Origin: Chryseolinea serpens
Lineage (GTDB): Bacteria; Bacteroidota; Bacteroidia; Cytophagales; Cyclobacteriaceae
NCBI RefSeq assembly: GCF_900129725.1
Contig: NZ_FQWQ01000002.1
Span: 744,001-808,000, forward strand
Direction: 5' to 3'
DNA: 64,000 bases
This document shows positions 1 to 8,756 of this stretch, piece after piece (position 1 is the stretch's first letter; every line of letters begins with the position of its first letter). A program made the translations under genes and the position numbers. Under the pieces are notes generated by a model, which did no database searches, had not been told where the DNA came from, and was given only the letters and a program-made list of their open reading frames with translations.

Positions 1-788
1 CCGGAAAGACCGGACAGCGCGTGGTGAAACAACTCCAGGCCTTGGACTGGCCCCTGCGCGTGGGCTCACGTTCGGGGCACCCGCCATTCGACTGGCTCGA
101 CACGCGCACGTGGAAACCCTGCGTAGAAGGAATCCATTCCGTCTACATCACCTTCCAACCCGACCTGGCCGTACCCGGAGCCGTGGATGCCATCCGCTTC
201 TTCACAAAAACGGCCCTGGAAGCCGGCGTGAAAAAACTGGTCTTGCTCTCGGGGCGGGGCGAAAAGGAAGCCGAAGCGTGCGAGCAAGTCGTCATGCAGG
301 CCGGCGTGGACTGGACCATTCTCCGGGCGAGTTGGTTTTGTCAGAACTTCAGCGAAAGCGTTTTCCTGGAACCCGTTCAAGCCGGCCACCTCGCGTTGCC
401 TGCAGGCGATATTCCGGAGCCTTTTGTGGATGTAGACGATATCGCCGATGTTGCTGTGGCCGCCCTCACGGAAGAAGGTCATAACGGCCAGCGCTATGAA
501 CTGACCGGTCCGCGTATGCTAACCTTCAAGGAAGCTTCACAGGAGATCGGCAATGCGATCGGCCGCGTCATAAACTACGAGCAGATCCCCATTGGCGATT
601 ATGCGGCGATGCTCCGGTCGTATCATGTTCCCGAAGACCAGGTAGACCTGGTCGTCTATCTCTTCACGGAAGTGCTTGACGGCCGAAATGCATCGCTCAC
701 CGACGGCGTCCAACGGGCGCTCGGGAGAAAGCCCACAGACTTTGCCACGTATGTTAAAAAGGCCGCGGCAACGGGCGTGTGGGGCTGA
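1..788 (+). CDS. NmrA-like NAD(P)-dependent oxidoreductase, 5' end missing
   Basis: The frame is already open at the left edge. The first visible residues, GKTGQRVV, look like the end of a glycine-rich dinucleotide-binding loop, so the two GTG codons at 21 and 24 are internal valines and the real start lies outside the window. Later motifs typical of NmrA-type atypical short-chain dehydrogenases are WTILRASWFCQNF, FVDVDDIADVAVAAL and YELTGPRMLTF. Such proteins bind NAD(P) through a Rossmann fold and act as quinone or sugar-nucleotide-like reductases or as redox sensors; the substrate is not readable here. It ends just before a strong hairpin terminator and converges on the histidine kinase that follows. 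Family call is firm, function is not. Confidence 0.85.
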   Translation, partial: GKTGQRVVKQLQALDWPLRVGSRSGHPPFDWLDTRTWKPCVEGIHSVYITFQPDLAVPGAVDAIRFFTKTALEAGVKKLVLLSGRGEKEAEACEQVVMQAGVDWTILRASWFCQNFSESVFLEPVQAGHLALPAGDIPEPFVDVDDIADVAVAALTEEGHNGQRYELTGPRMLTFKEASQEIGNAIGRVINYEQIPIGDYAAMLRSYHVPEDQVDLVVYLFTEVLDGRNASLTDGVQRALGRKPTDFATYVKKAAATGVWG

Positions 789-798
789 TAAAAAAAAC

Positions 799-825
799 AA
801 AACCGCTTATCACGCAAGCGGTTTT
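799..825. terminator. bidirectional hairpin terminator
   Basis: A perfect 10-base stem (AAAACCGCTT / AAGCGGTTTT) around a 7-base loop, with an A-run before and T-rich sequence after it. It lies in the 88-base gap between the convergent oxidoreductase and histidine kinase genes and suits termination from both sides. Confidence 0.8.
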
Positions 826-876
826 GGTTTTAGCACTCTATTTTCATTCGTGTGGATATGCTCCATCAAACGATCT

Positions 877-2733
877 TCAATTCGAATGACTTTCCAATGG
901 CATTTTCGACAACAGCTCCGCCTCAGCGTCCGAGGTGATCGGCCGGTAAAGGTTGGGCAGTCTCAGGAAAAAGTTTGTTCCAACATCCGGCTGTGATTCC
1001 ACACGCACGTCGCCGTTGAGGCGCTTGATGGTCTCTCTGAAAATAAAAAGTCCCAGGCCGGTACCCTTCGAGTTGTAGTCGGCGCGGTAGAACATGTCAA
1101 ATATTTTATCGAGGTGTTCGGGCTGGATCCCAATGCCGTTGTCGCCAAAGACGATGGCAATTTCCGTGGGGGAAATGCGCGCGTTGATCTCGATGAAGGA
1201 ATTCTCCTTGGTGACGTCGGCATAGCGGATGGCGTTCGAGATGAGGTTGTTGAAAAGGATGGTGACCCGGTTCTTATCGGAATAGAAAACGTGGTTGTGA
1301 TTGATGTTCACCCGTCGTTCGATGCGATCGAATCCTTCCACGAAACTGTTTTGTTCAAAGATCTCTTCGATCAGCACGTCCAGCTGGATGGGCTCGGGCG
1401 CGATCTTCATCCGCTTGTTCTTGGAGAAGTTCACGATCTGGCTGATAAAATACTCGGAGCGATGAATGCTCTTCTCCATCATGGCCAGGTATTCCTTCAG
1501 GCTTCCGTCCTTGTTCTCGTAGCGCATCAGGTTGATGAGCCCGAGCAACGACGAGAGGGGTGAACGCAAGTCGTGGGCGGTGGAGTATAAAAAATTATCG
1601 AGCTCCCGGTTCAGTGCGCGCAGTTGTTTGTTTTTTGTTTTGAGCTCTTTCGATTTGCCACGGATGTCTTTCATCTGGTCGCGGGCCTGGTCCATCAGCA
1701 GGATGAATGAGCTGGTGAGCGTGTTGATCTCGTTGGCCGCGTTGCGCATGGTGAAATCGGTTCGCTTCTCGCTGCGGGAATTGAGCGCGTCATCGACCAG
1801 TCGCGATAAACGGGCGATGGGTTCGGAGAGGCGTTTGGAGATCCAATACCCCGATAACAAAGAGAAAAATATGGCACCGATCAACGTGATGAAATAAAAG
1901 ATCCTCCCGTTATCCTGTGCGCTCAGGGATTTGTCGTAGGAGTAATTTGAAAGACGATAATACTGGTTGCTGAGCGACGAGGTGAGCGTGTTCAGTTCGC
2001 TGCGCACGCCGTCGTGGGAGCTCAGGCCGATAGCTTTTTGGATGGCCGCAAGCTGGAGGAAGATCCGGCGGTATTCATCGAGGTGGCTGATCCCTTCGGC
2101 ATTGTTCTTACTGTTTTGCAAGGCGGTGTGCAAGACGGCATACCGCTCCTGAAACGCGCCGATGTAGGCGGTGTCGTGCCGGAGAAAGAAATCCTTCTCG
2201 TGTCGCCGCAGGTTTAGGATGTTCACGATGTTGTGGTTATCGATATCCAACTCCTCCAACGCGTGGGCATGAAGTCGCATTTCGCCTTCCAAGCCGTAGT
2301 CCTTAAATCCTTTTTGATAAACAAGCCCCTCTAACCGGTCGAACTTCCGGTTGTAGAGCATCAACGTGCTGTCCAGAGAAAGCAGGTTGCTTTGGATGCT
2401 GTAGTCGTTCCGGCGGATTTCATGCAGCAGGCCCGCCAACTCGACCTTGACAAAGGCATTGAGGCTGTCGCGAACTTTCAGGAAATGACTTTGGCGGGTC
2501 TTGAAATAATCCTCGTTGGTCACCTCGAGGTCAAAAAAATCGTTGTCCGATTTGATGAGGTTCAGCGTATAGATCTCCAGCTGACTGATCTTGCTGTGAA
2601 TGCCGGCCACCCGACTCGTATTTTCCATGATGTAGATCGAGACCAGGGAGAGAACGAGAATGAGGAACGTTAAAAAAAGAAAGCCCGAAACCATACGACT
2701 GCGTATGGAATTGAGTTCGAAGAATTTCAGCAT
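877..2733 (-). CDS. membrane sensor histidine kinase
   Basis: A two-component sensor of 618 residues. An N-terminal membrane segment (about 12-35) is followed by a roughly 220-residue helical extracytoplasmic region, a second membrane segment near residue 280 and a HAMP-like linker. The dimerisation domain carries the phospho-accepting histidine in STAHDLRSP, and the ATPase domain shows the N box (LISNAIRYA), G1 (DNGIG) and G2 (GTGLGLF). I chose the ATG at 2733, which puts the basic segment MLKFFELNSIRSRM before the membrane helix; an ATG at 2766 would add 11 residues. No response regulator is adjacent, so it is an orphan kinase here. The ligand is unknown. Confidence 0.9.
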   Translation of the reverse strand: MLKFFELNSIRSRMVSGFLFLTFLILVLSLVSIYIMENTSRVAGIHSKISQLEIYTLNLIKSDNDFFDLEVTNEDYFKTRQSHFLKVRDSLNAFVKVELAGLLHEIRRNDYSIQSNLLSLDSTLMLYNRKFDRLEGLVYQKGFKDYGLEGEMRLHAHALEELDIDNHNIVNILNLRRHEKDFFLRHDTAYIGAFQERYAVLHTALQNSKNNAEGISHLDEYRRIFLQLAAIQKAIGLSSHDGVRSELNTLTSSLSNQYYRLSNYSYDKSLSAQDNGRIFYFITLIGAIFFSLLSGYWISKRLSEPIARLSRLVDDALNSRSEKRTDFTMRNAANEINTLTSSFILLMDQARDQMKDIRGKSKELKTKNKQLRALNRELDNFLYSTAHDLRSPLSSLLGLINLMRYENKDGSLKEYLAMMEKSIHRSEYFISQIVNFSKNKRMKIAPEPIQLDVLIEEIFEQNSFVEGFDRIERRVNINHNHVFYSDKNRVTILFNNLISNAIRYADVTKENSFIEINARISPTEIAIVFGDNGIGIQPEHLDKIFDMFYRADYNSKGTGLGLFIFRETIKRLNGDVRVESQPDVGTNFFLRLPNLYRPITSDAEAELLSKMPLESHSN

Positions 2734-2850
2734 TGCTTGCCTGAAAAATTGATAAAGTGCAGACAAAAATGAGATTTTCTCTCCGGGGCAACGGTGCCGG
2801 GCGGGTTAAGATATTATTAATAATTTTATCTCCATGTAACCAAAAACACC

Positions 2851-2883
2851 AGCGGGCCGCCGGGAAGGTTCCCGCAGCCCGCC
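2851..2883 (-). terminator. hairpin terminator after the exported nuclease gene
   Basis: GCGGGC pairs with GCCCGC and, inside, CGGGAA pairs with TTCCCG, giving a GC-rich two-part stem. Read on the minus strand it is followed by GGTGTTTTTGG. It lies 21 bases past the stop codon of the minus-strand gene that ends at 2904. Confidence 0.7.
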
Positions 2884-2903
2884 AGCCTATTACTTTATCC
2901 GGG

Positions 2904-5900
2904 TCAGTTCCTCAAAATGCGCACTTGATAAGCTTCGTCGTCTATCCGCAGGGTTAGGATGTAAACACCCCGCAGCCCGTTCTGCATCCGGGTTGCCATG
3001 GCTTGGTTCAGGTCCGAAAGCGTACCCGATCCTTTATACACAACGTCTGCTCTGGGGCTTCTCAGTTCCGCCTGCATCACTTCGCCGTCGCCCACATCGT
3101 CGGATCGCAGCGCCAACGGTCCGGAGGAGGGATTGGGATAGACCTGGAATTGGATCTGGCGATGGGCATCCAGGATGGTGAAAATGCTGAGTTGGGGTGG
3201 TCCGCTTTGCAGGCCTGGGGTGACTTCCGAAATGTAGAACGGCACCGCTTCCAGCACTTCGCGTTTGTTGTCGGCCAACGGCGTGATCGCAAAGGACACG
3301 CGCTGGCTTCCGGCCGGCACCGCTATCACCATTTTGTTTTGAACCACCTGCGGATTGGTCACGTAATCCAGGGTATACTGCGCACCCAGAGCATCGGGCA
3401 CAAAAAGGGTGACCTTTTGGTCAGTGACCGGCGCGGTAGAAAGTTTTAAAAAGACTTGCTGGTCACCCGATCCCTCGCGCGCGCTTTGCACCAGCTCCAC
3501 GAAGGAGATCACCGGAATATCATCGTCCTGCACGGTGAGCGTAAACACTCCCCGCGAGCCTCTTTCTACGCCTCCGGCATTCAATAGGGTGAACACAGCC
3601 GTTTCATCCAATTCGTCTTCACGATCGTTGATGACCGTCACTATGAATGTTGTCTGCAACGTGTGCGCAGGTACCTGTACCGTGAGCTTTCCTTGCGATG
3701 CTGCCGGTTGCGTAGTGAAATCTTTGCCATAAACGGCCGTGCCGCCAACGGCAAGCGTGATGGTTTGGGGTGCCTGCAAAGGTTCACTCAACGTCAGGGA
3801 AACGGTATAGGTCGCTGCCGTTTTCTCGGAAGCGGAAATGCTTTGCTGCACGAAATTCACTTCCGGCAATTTGAACAGGTAACGCGTCTTCACGGGAAGG
3901 TGATCGGAGGTCGTCGTGGCGTAGCCAGGGATCTGCCGGAATGGCACGATCACTTGGGCAGAAGCTTTCAGATAGTCGTCCTTCAATGGCTTGGAAAGGA
4001 TCTGGTGATCGATCACATCCTGGAAGCTCACCGTAGAGCGTGCACCGGCATCGCTCAACGCTTTTGTCACCGCTACGTAGCGGGCGGTGTCGCTCACGAT
4101 GGCGGCATAGGGCGTGGCCTCTCCTACTACGATGGACTGATCGAGGTCGTCGTTCAGGTCGCCCAGAATAATAAATTTCTCGCCCGTGTGGTGCGCATCG
4201 AGACTGTCCTTCAACACCGTGGCATCGTAGAGCCGGCGGTTGCGGTCATCGGGTGTAGCGCCCGATTTGGCGTGAATGTCGATGAGCGTGATCTTCTCCG
4301 TGGCCCCGTTGATGGTGGCATTTATCGTGAGCGCAAAGGGAAGCCTTCCGCTGGAGTAAAAGCTCGACGGATCACCAGAAGGATAATTGGGCAACAACGA
4401 AGGGTCGATCAAGCGCGCAGAATCGTAGCGCGATACAAACAATACACGCGAGGAAATTACTTTGACCGTTGCCGTATCATAGATGAAACACACTTTCTGC
4501 GGGGGAAAGGTATTGCTGGGCCCATCGAAAGAATACGAATACCGCTCAGAACAGATATAGCTACGCCCGAGTTGTGACACGAGTTCCTTGAACAGTGTGT
4601 CGTTCGAAACTTCCTGCACCGCGATGATGTCGGCTTTCAGCGACTGCATCACGGTCTTGACGTTCTGCAACTGCAGGGCTTCATCTTCGGGTCCGAATTC
4701 CTGGTTGCTATAGTCTTCTTTGCGCGCACCAAAAAATTCAAGATTCCAGTCTACCACATCAAAGGTCTTGGACGGGGCGATGCTATCGGTCGTGGGTGTG
4801 GGTTCCAGGAGACCGGGGATGTCGGCGCTGAAGCGGGGCAACAACTGGATGCTGGTGCGGAAACGCCCGACCACTGCAGTCACTTCGAAATCGCCATCGG
4901 GTTTTTCAAGACCCGGAATATCCGTGTCGCCATCGATGCGCAGGTCAACTTGTGCCCCATCACTTTGCAACGTCTCCGTGCTTTGCGGATAAAAAACAAA
5001 ATCACTGTTCACGAGGGTCACGTGGGTCACTTTCACCAATTCGCCTTCGTGCGCGGCCAGGTCGGTGAGGGCGAAGGTTTGCGGGGTTAGGATGCGCGGT
5101 GTGGCATTTACTTTGGTAAAAAATATGCCGCTTCCGCTGATTTGTTTTTGATCGTTGAATACACCCATGGGCCCCGTCACAATAACGGAATCGCCAATGG
5201 TCACGCCGTGCGAAAAATTAAAATCAAACACCGGGATCCCTCCTGACGCGTCTTGTACATACGCCGGGTTGCCCAACTCATTGGCAACCGTCACCCGTCC
5301 GGCAATCGTAACCTGGTCGCCCAGCGCGTGAGCCCGTGCACTGGCGATCGGAATAATCGAAGCCACCTGGTCGAAGCCATTGCCGGTCACCGTCAGATTT
5401 TTTGACGCATTTCCACTTTGATGAAGAATAGCACCAGGGCTCAGTCCGCCTGCTGTCGGCGCAAATTTCACATAGACCGTATCGCCGGTGTTGGCCAGGG
5501 ATACAGATGAGGTAAAGGCATTGCCGTCTGTTGAAAGCGTGTAGAAAACATTGCTGCTGCTCACCGCGATGGGACCCGTGAGATTGGAACCCGTGACCAC
5601 ATACGTCTGCGTTTCCGAAGTCCCCACGTTGACATCACCAAAATTTAATTGAGAAGGTGCCAGCGCAATGATGGGTGTGCCCGCTGCAATCCCGCCCGGG
5701 GTCAGCACGAAGTCATCGATCGCCAAACCGTCGTCTGCGCCGGCCGCGTTGAAATCGAGCCACCGGATATAAAAAGTTGCTCCCGGTGCCAGGTTCAGAC
5801 CTGCGATCTTGAAGGTGAGCGTCGTGCTGTTCAACGAAGCGTTCCCGTCAAGGGCGCCCGTTGTGCCGGTGGTGACGGGCGATGAAAAGTCAAGCGCGTC

Positions 5901-6377
5901 CACGTCGGTCCAAGATCCATCCGAAAGTGAACTCGCGTCAACACTGTATTGAAAATCCATGCGGTCTGCCCTGCCGGTAGCACCGAGCCGCCATTGTTCG
6001 CCGCGATAAGAAATGAGTAGATCGGTTATGGTCCCGTCCGTGTTGTTCGTAAAACCTGCGCCTAGGGTAGACGTGACGGAACCCGAAAGCAGGCTGCCCG
6101 CCGCACGATCCGCCGCGGTGGCGCCAAAGCTGTAGGTGTTGCCGGCATTCGATGCTCCTGTGCCGGCGGCATAGGTGGTGTTGGCGCTCGTGCCGGTCTC
6201 GACGAAAGTCCAGCCCTGTGGAAAAGTTTCCGCAGGATTCGTCGTGCCACTCGAGGCGAGGCCGTCAAAGTTTTGTTGATACGGCGTGTTCAGGGTTGGC
6301 AACGCGATCTGTGCCATGAGGTTGGCCTGCAGAATGCACAAGACAACCAGGAGAAAGACAGTAACTTTTCTTTTCAT
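2904..6377 (-). CDS. T9SS-exported endonuclease/exonuclease/phosphatase protein with Calx-beta repeats
   Basis: A 1157-residue secreted multidomain protein. Order: signal peptide (1-22, ending LMAQ); a jelly-roll-like region (about 25-229); an Ig-like choice-of-anchor segment (about 233-335, LNFGDVNVGTSETQTYVV); an OB-fold DUF5689-like segment (about 340-520); an endonuclease/exonuclease/phosphatase domain (about 537-830) with WNLEFFG, IIAVQEVSN, the metal-ligand run ILGDLNDD and the terminal SDHLPV; two Calx-beta repeats (about 835-1055); and a T9SS sorting tail starting FQVYPNPSSGP. The family hydrolyses phosphodiesters in DNA, RNA or phospholipid; an extracellular nuclease or phosphate-scavenging role is the most natural reading. 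It appears to be transcribed alone, with its own terminator. Confidence 0.9.
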   Translation of the reverse strand: MKRKVTVFLLVVLCILQANLMAQIALPTLNTPYQQNFDGLASSGTTNPAETFPQGWTFVETGTSANTTYAAGTGASNAGNTYSFGATAADRAAGSLLSGSVTSTLGAGFTNNTDGTITDLLISYRGEQWRLGATGRADRMDFQYSVDASSLSDGSWTDVDALDFSSPVTTGTTGALDGNASLNSTTLTFKIAGLNLAPGATFYIRWLDFNAAGADDGLAIDDFVLTPGGIAAGTPIIALAPSQLNFGDVNVGTSETQTYVVTGSNLTGPIAVSSSNVFYTLSTDGNAFTSSVSLANTGDTVYVKFAPTAGGLSPGAILHQSGNASKNLTVTGNGFDQVASIIPIASARAHALGDQVTIAGRVTVANELGNPAYVQDASGGIPVFDFNFSHGVTIGDSVIVTGPMGVFNDQKQISGSGIFFTKVNATPRILTPQTFALTDLAAHEGELVKVTHVTLVNSDFVFYPQSTETLQSDGAQVDLRIDGDTDIPGLEKPDGDFEVTAVVGRFRTSIQLLPRFSADIPGLLEPTPTTDSIAPSKTFDVVDWNLEFFGARKEDYSNQEFGPEDEALQLQNVKTVMQSLKADIIAVQEVSNDTLFKELVSQLGRSYICSERYSYSFDGPSNTFPPQKVCFIYDTATVKVISSRVLFVSRYDSARLIDPSLLPNYPSGDPSSFYSSGRLPFALTINATINGATEKITLIDIHAKSGATPDDRNRRLYDATVLKDSLDAHHTGEKFIILGDLNDDLDQSIVVGEATPYAAIVSDTARYVAVTKALSDAGARSTVSFQDVIDHQILSKPLKDDYLKASAQVIVPFRQIPGYATTTSDHLPVKTRYLFKLPEVNFVQQSISASEKTAATYTVSLTLSEPLQAPQTITLAVGGTAVYGKDFTTQPAASQGKLTVQVPAHTLQTTFIVTVINDREDELDETAVFTLLNAGGVERGSRGVFTLTVQDDDIPVISFVELVQSAREGSGDQQVFLKLSTAPVTDQKVTLFVPDALGAQYTLDYVTNPQVVQNKMVIAVPAGSQRVSFAITPLADNKREVLEAVPFYISEVTPGLQSGPPQLSIFTILDAHRQIQFQVYPNPSSGPLALRSDDVGDGEVMQAELRSPRADVVYKGSGTLSDLNQAMATRMQNGLRGVYILTLRIDDEAYQVRILRN

Positions 6378-6437
6378 AACGGAGATGGGTTTGTTTTGAC
6401 ACTAAACTATCCGTTGTGTATGAAATGAGTATGATCT

Positions 6438-6445
6438 CAAAATTA
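6438..6445 (-). promoter_or_regulatory. candidate -7 promoter element for the exported nuclease gene
   Basis: On the minus strand this reads TAATTTTG, an exact match to the Bacteroidota -7 consensus TAnnTTTG, about 60 bases before the start codon. No clear -33 TTG was found at the expected spacing, so the call is tentative. Confidence 0.4.
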
Positions 6446-6510
6446 TTTATCGGCGATGGTGCTTGATCACCGGTTAGCGTCGATGTTTTTTCAGTTCAAC
6501 CAACGGAATT

Positions 6511-7736
6511 TTACGACGAATGCAGGGTTGCTTGTACGGGCAAGGTAAAATAAAACGCGGCCCCTTGATCTACTTTTCCCTCGGCCCACACTTTGCCGCC
6601 ATGGCGGTTGATGATGCGTTGCACCAAAGCAAGACCGACGCCCGTGCCGGGGAACTCCGCATATTTGTGTAGTCGTTGAAATGCGCCAAAGAGTTTGTCG
6701 GCATACCGGGTATCAAAACCCGCGCCGTTGTCTTTTACCACGAACGTGATCTCATTTCCACTTTTGTAGGAGCCGATCTCGATGACCGGATGTTCCTTTT
6801 TTGAAGAGTACTTGATGGCGTTGCCGATGAGGTTGATCCATACCTGTTTGAGCAACGAGATGTCGGCCTCGACCGGATACATTTCCGAAACGGAGATCCT
6901 GGCTTTGGCCGTCAACACCGGGTCCATTTCTTCGATGATGTGCTGAACCAGTTTCTGACTGTTCACCTGGGTTTTCGCCAGGGGCTTTTTGCCAAGCTTC
7001 GAGAATTGCAAAAGATCCTCGATGAGCGTGTTCATCTTGCGGGCATTTTGCTGCACGGTGTTCAGAATCTGTTTTCCCGACTCGTTGAGTTGATCGTAGT
7101 TGTCTTCTTTCAGGATATCGGAATATCCGAGGATGGAGCGCAAGGGCGCGCGCAGATCGTGGGAAACAGAATAGGAAAATGCCTCCAACTCTTTATTGGC
7201 TGCTTCCAATTGCGCCGTGCGGTCGGCCACGCGCTGTTCGAGTTCGGCGTAGACATTCACATTCTCAATGGTCACGGCCGTGATGTCGGCGAGCGATTGC
7301 AACAAGCTCATTTCTTCCTGGGTAGGCAGGTGAGGCGTGGCCCAATAATTACCGATGGCACCAATCGGCGCCAGGGTTCGGATGGGCACCATAGCCAGGC
7401 TTTTAACGAACGTGGGCCGGTAGGCGTCGTGGGGAATGCGGTCGTCCTTGTAAATGTCTTCGATGACCGCGCGGTCTTGTTGAGCATAGCCCAACCGCTG
7501 ATGCACCGGCTCATCGGAAAACGGCTTCCCTTCCACAACGGGCTGATGGCATCTTCGTCGGCATAAAAGCAGAGGTCACCCTCGCGCAGGATAAACGTCG
7601 CGCCGTCCGCCCCCGTGAGTTGGCGCGCGGCCGTGCGCACGATCTTCATCACGGTTTCAAGGTTTCGCGCCAATGACAATTCCTGTACGGTGATGACAAG
7701 AAGTTTTAGCGCGCTGCTGTCGGAGGTCTGGATCAT
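6511..7736 (-). pseudogene. GAF-domain histidine kinase interrupted by a one-base frameshift
   Basis: Two frames together make one cytoplasmic sensor kinase. The first part starts with ATG at 7736 (MIQTSDSSALKLL) and runs through a GAF domain to ISGWAMLNK. The expected continuation, DRAVIEDIYKDDRIPHDAYRP, is found only in the -1 frame. Restoring one base near 7476 rejoins them into about 408 residues. Downstream are a coiled linker (RVADRTAQLEAANKELEAF), the histidine motif SYSVSHDLRAPLRS, N box LIGNAIKYS, G1 DNGAGF and G2 GTGVGLALVQR. The ATPase half is intact. The sequence at the break (CTCAACAAGACC) is not a classical slippery heptamer. It is therefore either a recent inactivating deletion or a sequencing error. 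No membrane segment is present. Confidence 0.8.
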
Positions 7737-7807
7737 AGCCGGGTTTCCTGGTGGATCAAAGAACAAAAGGTACAAAAACCGGCAATGAAAATAAAATATC
7801 CAGTGGG

Positions 7808-8278
7808 CTATCGGCTGGACTGGAATTCGAGCGCTTCCTCTGCCGTGAACTTTCTTTTGAAACTGAAAGCGTAGGGCGTTTCGCCATGAGCCTGCAAATG
7901 ATCCAGCCGTTCGACAGCTTCTTGCGGTGACGGGACCGTTCCTCCGGGCACGTACCACATTGTCGTATGCGGCCGCGTCATTTTCTCAAACCACTCTTGC
8001 CGCCGCCGGAAAATGGCCGCATGATCCGACCGGTAAACATACGCCACCAAATCATCGATGGTTTTCCACACCGACAGGTTGATGATGATGAGCGCATCGT
8101 CATACACTTTGAACGATGTGGCATTGTTGCCCTCGTCTTTTAAACGCCATACAAAGCCGGGGCTGCTTTCGGCCAGCACGTTGATGCGGTCGAGGTTAGC
8201 CACAAAATCGGCCATGACCGGGGTGTCGATCGGTCCGAGCATTTTTGCTATATTGACTTGCGCCAGGTGATACTCCAT
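7808..8278 (-). CDS. DUF3291 domain protein
   Basis: About 156 residues beginning MEYHLAQVNIAKM, the characteristic opening of DUF3291 proteins (relatives of the dimeric alpha/beta-barrel antibiotic monooxygenase fold). Other family marks are SPGFVWRLKDE, INLSVWKTIDDL, YRSDHAAIFRRR and the WFEKM...HTTMWYVPGG stretch. No membrane or signal sequence, so it is cytoplasmic. The biochemical role of the family is not established. An ATG two codons upstream at 8284 is also possible. It is divergent, with under 45 bases between, from an HxlR regulator that probably controls it. Confidence 0.85.
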   Translation of the reverse strand: MEYHLAQVNIAKMLGPIDTPVMADFVANLDRINVLAESSPGFVWRLKDEGNNATSFKVYDDALIIINLSVWKTIDDLVAYVYRSDHAAIFRRRQEWFEKMTRPHTTMWYVPGGTVPSPQEAVERLDHLQAHGETPYAFSFKRKFTAEEALEFQSSR

Positions 8279-8321
8279 AAACATTCGGGTTTATTTTTCG
8301 TGTAATACTAAACGATCGGCC

Positions 8322-8723
8322 ATGACCAAACAAGAAGTAACAAAAAGGTTACCGCTTTCCCAGTCCAAAAGCGTATACGAGAACGAGCAGTGCTCGGTGA
8401 TCGCCGCCCTGAAAGTATTTGCTACAAAATGGAAACCTTGCATTATTTGTTTCCTCTCCGAACATCCCCTGCGCTACAACGCCCTGTATAGAGCCATTCC
8501 CAATATCAGTCGCAAAATGCTTTCCCTGCACCTGGATGAAATGGAACGGGATGGATTGTTAACGCGGGTGCTGTTCGACAGCAAGCTTCAACGCGTGGAA
8601 TACAAACTGTCGCCAAAGGGATTATCCTTGCTTCCGTTGATGGAACAGCTCCAGGATTGGGGCCTGGAAAACGTGCCGGGCTCACTTTCCATCCGCGAAA
8701 TGCTGGACGCTGCCCGGGCGTAG
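8322..8723 (+). CDS. HxlR-family winged-helix transcriptional regulator
   Basis: 133 residues with the HxlR pattern: an early cysteine (ENEQCSVIAALKVFATKWKP), the recognition region IPNISRKMLSLHLDEMERDGLL, and the wing YKLSPKGLSLLPLMEQLQDWG. HxlR proteins are dimeric repressors or activators that often respond to electrophiles or oxidants through the N-terminal cysteine. The divergent neighbour is the DUF3291 gene, separated by about 40 bases, so the shared gap probably holds the operator. It converges with the cyclase gene downstream. Confidence 0.9.
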   Translation: MTKQEVTKRLPLSQSKSVYENEQCSVIAALKVFATKWKPCIICFLSEHPLRYNALYRAIPNISRKMLSLHLDEMERDGLLTRVLFDSKLQRVEYKLSPKGLSLLPLMEQLQDWGLENVPGSLSIREMLDAARA

Positions 8724-8756
8724 ACGATCTTATTTTGTGTACCGTCCCAAGAGGGT

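Noticed and set aside
7470-7485. Programmed -1 frameshift in the GAF kinase
   Set aside because: No X-XXY-YYZ slippery heptamer or downstream stem-loop is evident; a lost base is simpler.
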